Source: Alistipes sp. CAG:831 (lineage in GTDB: Bacteria > Bacteroidota > Bacteroidia > Bacteroidales > UBA932). From it: a stretch of 11,292 bases of DNA. This document shows, piece after piece, positions 6,538 to 11,292 of the stretch (position 1 is the first letter of the stretch; every line of letters begins with the position of its first letter). The notes under the pieces are model-generated. The model did no database searches and was not told the DNA's origin. It was given only the letters and a program-made list of their open reading frames with translations. The position numbers and the translations under genes were made by a program. The stretch is taken from NCBI GenBank assembly GCA_000432775.1, contig HF990353.1, positions 1-11,292 of the forward strand. The letters run 5' to 3'.

Positions 6538-7380
6538 ATGAATATAAGTCACAAAATAATTAATGCATCAGGGGTAAAAACAGTTCTCTACAATTGGGGC
6601 TATGCTGTTCAAGTAAATAAGAACATATCCGGCCTTGTAATCTCCTCAGAGTCCATTCCAATTGCCATTGCAATATGGAGAGAGAATAAAAAAATCATAT
6701 CTGTTATACTTCTTTATGTTGAGAATAACTATCGACGCAAGGGCATCGGGAGCTTACTCTTGAAGGTTATGAAAATGCATTTTGGTAATCAAAAGGCTAT
6801 AATGGAGTACAGCGATAATTCTTATAATCTTACCATAATGAATAAATTCTTCAGTACCAATGGTTATAGACCTCGCATCGAAGCAATACAATATTGCGTT
6901 GATTTTATTGGTCTTTACAATATCATAAAGAATAAAGTCAAATGCTTAAATGAGCCTAATGTACTAATAAAAAAACATTGTCATCTCAGCAATTACGAAA
7001 TAGAACAACTTAAAAAGGAAGAATCTACATATAATGAGTTATATCCTTACTTTCTGCCCAAGACAATTTACACAAACGATTGTTCTTTTTATTTATCAGA
7101 TGGGAATATTGTCCATGGCTGGTGTATTGCGGATAATAAAGAGGCTAATAAACTATTTATACACGCATTATTTATTAAGCCACAATATCGAAATAAAAAG
7201 TATGGATTAATTATACTGAAACACCTTTTACATAAATTTTCCATGAACAACAATGTCAATCAACTTGCATTTTTTGTCAATTCTCAAAATAGGAAAGTAT
7301 TATCAGTTTTGGAGTTGATTGAATCCCGCAAAGGGATTAAAACAAGTAAATCCTACAACTACATAGTAGAGTTTAACTAA
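6538..7380 (+). CDS. Tandem GNAT-family acetyltransferase of the RiPP cluster
   Basis: A 280-residue protein that appears to contain two GNAT folds. The first has a well-formed acetyl-CoA pyrophosphate loop at residues 66-71 (RRKGIG) preceded by the beta-strand ISVILLYVEN, plus a typical following block with Asn and Tyr (NLTIMNKFFSTNGY, about 97-110). The second repeats the layout at about 207-232 (FIHALFIKPQYRNKKYGLII), but its loop reads RNKKYG, with a Lys where Gly is expected, so only the N-terminal copy is likely to bind acetyl-CoA normally. Possible roles are acetylation of the peptide (N-terminal Cys or the three Lys at 35-37) or self-protection; neither is proven. The gene is strikingly AT-rich (16 G/C in the 60 bases from 6961) compared with the next gene. 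Its TAA shares one base with the transporter ATG (TAATG), suggesting translational coupling. Confidence 0.82.
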   Translation: MNISHKIINASGVKTVLYNWGYAVQVNKNISGLVISSESIPIAIAIWRENKKIISVILLYVENNYRRKGIGSLLLKVMKMHFGNQKAIMEYSDNSYNLTIMNKFFSTNGYRPRIEAIQYCVDFIGLYNIIKNKVKCLNEPNVLIKKHCHLSNYEIEQLKKEESTYNELYPYFLPKTIYTNDCSFYLSDGNIVHGWCIADNKEANKLFIHALFIKPQYRNKKYGLIILKHLLHKFSMNNNVNQLAFFVNSQNRKVLSVLELIESRKGIKTSKSYNYIVEFN

Positions 7381-9557
7381 TGCGCTACCCTCTCTACCGC
7401 CAACTCGAGTCCAAGGACTGCGGCCCGACATGCCTGAGGATGGTTTCCCGATTCTACGGCAGGAGACTCTCTCCTGACTATGCCCGCAGTCTATGCGGAA
7501 CTGGGAGGTCCGGCTCGACCCTTCTGGCCCTGAGCGAGGCGGCGGAGGCTACAGGCTTTCGGACAGCCGGAGTGAGACTGACTTGGGAGGAACTGGTTTC
7601 CAAAGTGGACCTCCCATGCATTCTGATGTGGAGAGACCGCCATTTCGTGGTATGCTACAGGATATCAGGAGAAAAAGTCATCGTTGGCGACCCGGCTGCC
7701 GGAATTCTCAAATACAGCAAGGATGTTTTCCTTCGGAACTGGAAAGGAGACAGCGACAAGGGCATCGCGCTGCTGATGAGTCCTGGAGAAGAGTTCCGCA
7801 AGGACTCCGATGACGGGGACAGGCCCAGAATCACATTCCGTTCATTGCTGCATTACCTCACCCCGTATACCCGTCAGGTGTTCCAGATAGTTTGCGCCAT
7901 CCTTCTGGGCAGTCTGCTTAACTTTATATTCCCCTTCCTCACGCAGTCTGTCGTTGACATCGGCATTCCGGACAGCGACCTGACTTTCATCATCCTGGTG
8001 CTTATAGCCCAGTTCGTACTGATGTTGGGCCGTACCGCCAATGATCTGGTCAAGAACTGGCTGATGCTCCATGTCACCGTCCGCATCAGCCTTGCCCTGA
8101 TAAAGGATTTCCTATCCAAGATGATGCGTCTTCCTATAGCATTCTTCGACAGCCGTCTCACCGGGGACCTTATCCAGCGCATCAATGACTTCGACCGTAT
8201 ACAGCGGTTCCTTACCGGCTCGCTGATAAGCATGTCCATGGCTCTGGTGGCTCTGATCGTCTATGGCGGCGTGCTGCTCAGCTACAACAGTACGATCCTC
8301 TATATTTTCCTTGCAGGAAGCATTCTCTACATACTCTGGATACTGCTCTTTCTCAGACGGAGGAAAAAACTGGACTACATGCGTTTTCAGGAACTGGCGG
8401 GAAGCCAGAGCAATGTCATCCAGCTCATCCACGGGATGCAGGAGATAAAGCTCAACAACTGTGAGGAGCGGAAGCGGAATGAATGGGAGGACATACAGGT
8501 CCGTCTTTTCAAAATCAATCTGAGAGGTATGTCCCTGACGCAGGCACAGACTCTCGGAGGCACATTCATCGACCAGGGCAAGAACATACTTATGTCCTTT
8601 ACGGCAGCATACTCTGTTGTCCAGGGAGACATGACACTCGGTATGATGATGGCACTGCAGTACGTCATAGGACAGATGAACGCCCCGATATACGAGCTGG
8701 TAGGATTCATCCAGCAGACTCAGGACACTGCCATCAGCCTGGAAAGACTGAACGACATCAACTCGCTTACAGACGAGCAGGAGCAGCGATCCGGAACTCT
8801 GGCGGAGATACCCCGAAGTGCTTGCATAGGAGTGAATAACGTCACATTCAGATACGGAGGACCGCGGTCACCTGCTGTCCTTAAAGGCATCAGTCTGAAC
8901 ATCGAGGCCGGGAAGACCACCGCAATAGTAGGTGTGAGCGGCAGCGGCAAAAGTACCCTTCTGAAACTTATACTGGGATTTTACACTCCTTCAGCCGGAC
9001 AGATAACACTCGACGGGAAGGATCTGTCCGAATACAGTGTCAAAGCCTGGCGGCAGGCCTGCGGGACAGTAATGCAGGAAGGTTTCATCTTCTCCGACTC
9101 GATAGCCGGCAACGTATCTGTCTCCGATGACATTCCAGACCCCCGGCGCATACAGTATGCACTCCGCACGGCAATGCTTGACGAATTCGTAAACTCCCTT
9201 CCGCAAAAGGAAAAGACCGAAATCGGCGAGGACGGCCTCAGCCTGAGCGTAGGCCAGAAACAAAGAGTTCTGATAGCCCGCGCCATATACAAGAATACCC
9301 CCTATCTGATACTGGACGAGGCGACCAACTCACTGGATGCCAACAATGAGCGTCTCATACAGTCCAGTCTCGACGGATTCTACAAGGACAGGACAGTAAT
9401 AGTCGTCGCGCACCGGCTCAGCACAGTGCGTAATGCCGATAAAATAGTGGTAATGGACCAGGGCAGGATAGTGGAGGAGGGACGGCACGAAGACCTCATA
9501 CACCGGAAAGGGCATTATTATCACCTGGTCATTAACCAACTGGAATTAGGACAATAG
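7380..9557 (+). CDS. Peptidase-containing ABC transporter (C39 peptidase, TMD, ATPase)
   Basis: A 725-residue fused exporter. Residues 1 to about 135 are a C39 leader peptidase with Gln8 (oxyanion), Cys14 in KDCGPTCL, His88 in RDRHFVV and Asp104 in GDP: a complete catalytic set. Residues about 150-450 are the membrane domain, with obvious hydrophobic spans near 165-190, 203-220, 280-300 and 303-325. The ATPase has Walker A GVSGSGKST (518-526), signature LSVGQ (622-626, Val in place of the usual first Gly), Walker B LILDE with Asp646 and Glu647, and H-loop His678. Such proteins cut a double-glycine leader and export the core in one step; the peptide at 6322 has the matching site. Length is normal for the family. 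It overlaps the GNAT stop by one base and is followed after 8 bases by a small membrane protein. GC-rich (34 G/C in the 60 bases from 8161), unlike the GNAT. Confidence 0.96.
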   Translation: MRYPLYRQLESKDCGPTCLRMVSRFYGRRLSPDYARSLCGTGRSGSTLLALSEAAEATGFRTAGVRLTWEELVSKVDLPCILMWRDRHFVVCYRISGEKVIVGDPAAGILKYSKDVFLRNWKGDSDKGIALLMSPGEEFRKDSDDGDRPRITFRSLLHYLTPYTRQVFQIVCAILLGSLLNFIFPFLTQSVVDIGIPDSDLTFIILVLIAQFVLMLGRTANDLVKNWLMLHVTVRISLALIKDFLSKMMRLPIAFFDSRLTGDLIQRINDFDRIQRFLTGSLISMSMALVALIVYGGVLLSYNSTILYIFLAGSILYILWILLFLRRRKKLDYMRFQELAGSQSNVIQLIHGMQEIKLNNCEERKRNEWEDIQVRLFKINLRGMSLTQAQTLGGTFIDQGKNILMSFTAAYSVVQGDMTLGMMMALQYVIGQMNAPIYELVGFIQQTQDTAISLERLNDINSLTDEQEQRSGTLAEIPRSACIGVNNVTFRYGGPRSPAVLKGISLNIEAGKTTAIVGVSGSGKSTLLKLILGFYTPSAGQITLDGKDLSEYSVKAWRQACGTVMQEGFIFSDSIAGNVSVSDDIPDPRRIQYALRTAMLDEFVNSLPQKEKTEIGEDGLSLSVGQKQRVLIARAIYKNTPYLILDEATNSLDANNERLIQSSLDGFYKDRTVIVVAHRLSTVRNADKIVVMDQGRIVEEGRHEDLIHRKGHYYHLVINQLELGQ

Positions 9558-9565
9558 CATATACC

Positions 9566-10003
9566 ATGAAAAAATCCGGAAACGACATTAATTCTATCGA
9601 TACAGATCTTGGACGGATTCCACGCAGACTGGAAGCCGCAGGGGCCGCCGTAGTCACTCTGGTGGCAGCTGCCTTGCTGGCTATATTCAATATAGATTAT
9701 GACACAAACATATACGTAAAAATACCGTCTGTATCAGACGGCCAAAATATTACAGCAGTAATATCCAACAGCGACACCTCATCACTGCACACTTCTCATT
9801 TTTACCTTATGACGGCAGGTTCCTCAAATGACACGATGATAGCTATTGAATCAGCAACAGTTACAGAGTCCTACAGCAAAAAAGACTCTTCTGTAATAGT
9901 ACTGAAACTTTCCCATCCACTTGAACATACAGATAACAAAAGCATATACCTTGTCTCCAGAGAGAATCTCTTCCAAAAAGCATGGTCATACATCAAAAAA
10001 TGA
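9566..10003 (+). CDS. Small single-pass membrane protein next to the exporter; possible reduced adaptor
   Basis: A 145-residue protein with a short cytoplasmic N-terminus containing RIPRRLE, one membrane helix at about 23-42 (AAGAAVVTLVAAALLAIF), and a periplasmic beta-rich region of about 100 residues. The tail ends SIYLVSRENLFQKAWSYIKK. It starts 8 bases after the transporter stop and closes the operon. Exporters of this class in Gram-negative bacteria usually work with an HlyD-type adaptor of 350-450 residues; none is here. This protein has the right topology and a C-terminal 'LxxRxxLFxKxW' ending reminiscent of those adaptors, but lacks the long coiled-coil hairpin and lipoyl halves. It may be a minimal or degenerate adaptor, or an unrelated accessory. 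I do not recognise a named family. Confidence 0.8.
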   Translation: MKKSGNDINSIDTDLGRIPRRLEAAGAAVVTLVAAALLAIFNIDYDTNIYVKIPSVSDGQNITAVISNSDTSSLHTSHFYLMTAGSSNDTMIAIESATVTESYSKKDSSVIVLKLSHPLEHTDNKSIYLVSRENLFQKAWSYIKK

Positions 10004-10039
10004 GTTCGATTTGCATTGTTTCCAGCTTCTATATATATT

Positions 10040-10122
10040 CGGCTGCGCCGCATATACTGTTGCGCCTCGGAAGTGCAAAATTCTTTTGCATTTCTCTCGG
10101 CTTCGGCATATATTTGCAGCCG
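10040..10122. repeat. Imperfect inverted repeat overlapping the riboswitch promoter
   Basis: The outer ends CGGCTGC (10040-10046) and GCAGCCG (10117-10123) are perfect complements. The inner ends TGCAAAA (10074-10080) and TTTTGCA (10084-10090) form a perfect 7-bp stem around TTC. Between them the arms match only partly. It spans the gap between the RiPP operon and the cobalamin unit and includes the promoter. It could fold as a readthrough-terminating hairpin or be a dispersed palindromic element; no T-run follows. Confidence 0.4.
10085..10116 (+). promoter_or_regulatory. Bacteroidota promoter for the cobalamin-riboswitch transcript
   Basis: TTTG (10085-10088), a 20-base spacer and TATATTTG (10109-10116) match the Bacteroidota consensus TTTG-N19-21-TAnnTTTG in both boxes and spacing. 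Transcription would begin within about 5-8 bases, right at the 5' edge of the riboswitch aptamer, which strongly supports the call. Confidence 0.85.
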
Positions 10123-10298
10123 CAACGGTTCCTCCCCGGAGGATTAAAAGGGAACCGGGTGAGAGTCCCGGACAGTTCCCGCTGCTGTGAGTTCCTATGA
10201 TGTTCCGGCACTTTTGCCACTGAGACCGCGGAAGATTGACCGTCTCCGCCGACTCGGGAAGGCGTCCGGAGCGGAACGAGTCAGAAGACCTGCCTTGC
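10122..10298 (+). promoter_or_regulatory. Cobalamin (B12) riboswitch
   Basis: Hallmarks in order: a closing stem formed by GCAA (10122-10125) with TTGC (10295-10298); AAAAGGGAA at about 10146-10154; a CCGGG/CCCGG hairpin (10155-10159 with 10167-10171) around TGAGAGT; the core CAGTTCCCGCTGCTGTGA (10173-10190); GCCACTGAGACC around 10215; and the B12 box AGTCAGAAGACCTGCC (10279-10294), near-identical to the consensus. It should bind adenosyl- or another cobalamin and switch off the gene downstream. The following bases (10299-10400) hold the expression platform and leader; no U-tract terminator is seen, so control of translation is more likely. Confidence 0.95.
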
Positions 10299-10400
10299 AC
10301 ACGGATCAGCGGCCTACGGGTGTTTAGGCTCCGGACTCTAAGAGGTCTTCGCGGCGTTTCTGCCCTTCAAGCTGCTGTCCATAATTTAGGAAAATGAAAT

Positions 10401-11292
10401 ATGGCAGTAGAAATCAGATATAGGACAATGGCTCTGGCACTTGCGGCAATGCTCGCAGGCAGCTGCTTCTTTGCGGCCTCCGCCCAGGACCGCGACTCTA
10501 CCGCCATATCGGAGGAGAAGAACTGGGCCTCCGACACCACCCTCAGCATCGATGAGGTGATGGTGGTCGCCACCCGCACCTCCCAGGAAGTCGTCCCGGT
10601 GCAGATGCTCTCGGGCGAGAAGCTCAGAAGCCTCGGCACCCACTCTATCGCCGATGCTATAAGGTATTTCTCCGGGGTGCAGATCAAGGACTTCGGCGGC
10701 ATCGGCGGCCTCAAGAGCATCAATGTCCGCAGCCTCGGCAGCCAGCACGTAGGAGTGTTCTACGACGGGGTGGAGCTCGGCAACGCCCAGAACGGCATTG
10801 TGGACCTCGGCCGCTTTTCCCTCGACAACATGGAGTCTGTCTCCCTCTACAACGGTCAGAAGAGCGCTACCCTCCAGTCCGCGAAGGACTATGCCTCGGC
10901 AAACGCTGTCTACCTTCAGACCAGGAAGCCCCGTTTCACCGAAGGAAAGCGCAACAACTGGAATTTCGGGCTGAAAAGTGGTTCATTCTGGACTGTCAAC
11001 CCTTCCGTACTCTGGGAACACAGGATTTCAGACCGGGTATCCCTCTCGGCCAGCACCGAATTCCTCTACACCACCGGAAGATACAGATTTACCTACGCCA
11101 AGCAGGACGGCTACGACACCACCGGCATACGCCAGAACGGAGACGTGAGGATGACCCGCGCCGAAGTGGCCCTGTTCGGGGACATCGAGGACGGATACTG
11201 GCGGGCGAAGATCTATTTCTATGATTCGGAACGGGGCTATCCGGGGGCTGTGGTACGCGGCCAGTTCGTACACCAGGACCGGCAATGGGACG
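10401..11292 (+). CDS. btuB: BtuB-like TonB-dependent cobalamin receptor (5' part only)
   Basis: An open frame from the ATG at 10401 to the window edge (297 codons visible). Starting here gives a signal peptide (MALALAAMLAGSCFFAASAQ forms its hydrophobic part); the ATG at 10428 is an alternative start. An upstream ATG at 10394 hits a stop after nine codons. A TonB box lies at residues 50-59 (IDEVMVVATR). It is followed by a plug domain with IADAIRYFSGVQIKDFGG, INVRSLGSQHVGVFYDGVEL and VSLYNGQ, then the first barrel strands. The substrate assignment as cobalamin rests on the riboswitch directly in front; the plug is that of a generic TonB receptor. It imports its ligand across the outer membrane using ExbBD-TonB energy. 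AGGAAA lies about 10 bases before the start. The gene is in its own transcription unit and probably not part of the RiPP cluster. Confidence 0.85.
   Translation, partial: MAVEIRYRTMALALAAMLAGSCFFAASAQDRDSTAISEEKNWASDTTLSIDEVMVVATRTSQEVVPVQMLSGEKLRSLGTHSIADAIRYFSGVQIKDFGGIGGLKSINVRSLGSQHVGVFYDGVELGNAQNGIVDLGRFSLDNMESVSLYNGQKSATLQSAKDYASANAVYLQTRKPRFTEGKRNNWNFGLKSGSFWTVNPSVLWEHRISDRVSLSASTEFLYTTGRYRFTYAKQDGYDTTGIRQNGDVRMTRAEVALFGDIEDGYWRAKIYFYDSERGYPGAVVRGQFVHQDRQWD

Noticed and set aside
6322..9557. Lanthipeptide cluster
   Set aside because: No LanB, LanC or LanM-type dehydratase or cyclase is encoded; the core has few Ser/Thr near the cysteines and the maturase is radical SAM.
10074..10090. 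TGCAAAA-TTC-TTTTGCA as an intrinsic terminator
   Set aside because: The stem is AT-rich and no T-run follows; it coincides with a promoter -33 box.
1..11292. CRISPR arrays, insertion sequences, tRNA or rRNA genes
   Set aside because: No spaced direct repeats, transposase or recombinase genes, or RNA-gene signatures were seen on reading both strands.

Overview
The window looks like a piece of a Bacteroidales (Bacteroidota) genome. The evidence is two promoter elements matching the Bacteroidota -7 consensus TAnnTTTG, one with a TTTG box 20 bases upstream; TonB-type outer-membrane proteins with carboxypeptidase-D-like N-termini; a TPR/transmembrane/HTH lipoprotein regulator; a DUF3244-like secreted protein; and A-rich rather than Shine-Dalgarno ribosome sites. 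A genus cannot be assigned from sequence alone.

Layout, all on the + strand. Positions 1-74 are the tail of an unidentified gene. Positions 85-1890 encode a membrane-spanning TPR regulator with a C-terminal helix-turn-helix. After a roughly 200-base gap with hairpins and a promoter-like -7 element, seven tightly packed genes follow (2087-10003): a DUF3244-like secreted protein, a radical SAM/SPASM enzyme, an outer-membrane beta-barrel of the TonB-receptor type, a 57-residue Cys-containing precursor peptide, a tandem GNAT acetyltransferase, a peptidase-containing ABC transporter (C39 peptidase + membrane domain + ATPase), and a small single-pass membrane protein. A separate transcription unit follows: a strong promoter, a cobalamin riboswitch and the first 297 codons of a BtuB-like TonB receptor that runs off the window.

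The central region is best read as a RiPP (ribosomally made, post-translationally modified peptide) cluster. The leader peptide ends in a Gly-Ala double-glycine-type site, followed by a core with three Cys at four-residue spacing. The radical SAM enzyme would crosslink it, the GNAT may acetylate it, the C39 domain would remove the leader and the ABC domain would export the core. The outer-membrane barrel could act in exit or re-uptake, and the upstream TPR protein could be the regulator. The final product and its activity are unknown.

The most unusual structure is a 16-base inverted repeat (15/16, the exception being a G-U-compatible position) that brackets exactly the precursor gene, from the stop codon of the barrel gene to just before the GNAT start. 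It could be a DNA inversion/cassette boundary or a long-range mRNA stem. The precursor and GNAT are also much more AT-rich than the transporter, so the locus appears to be a mosaic.
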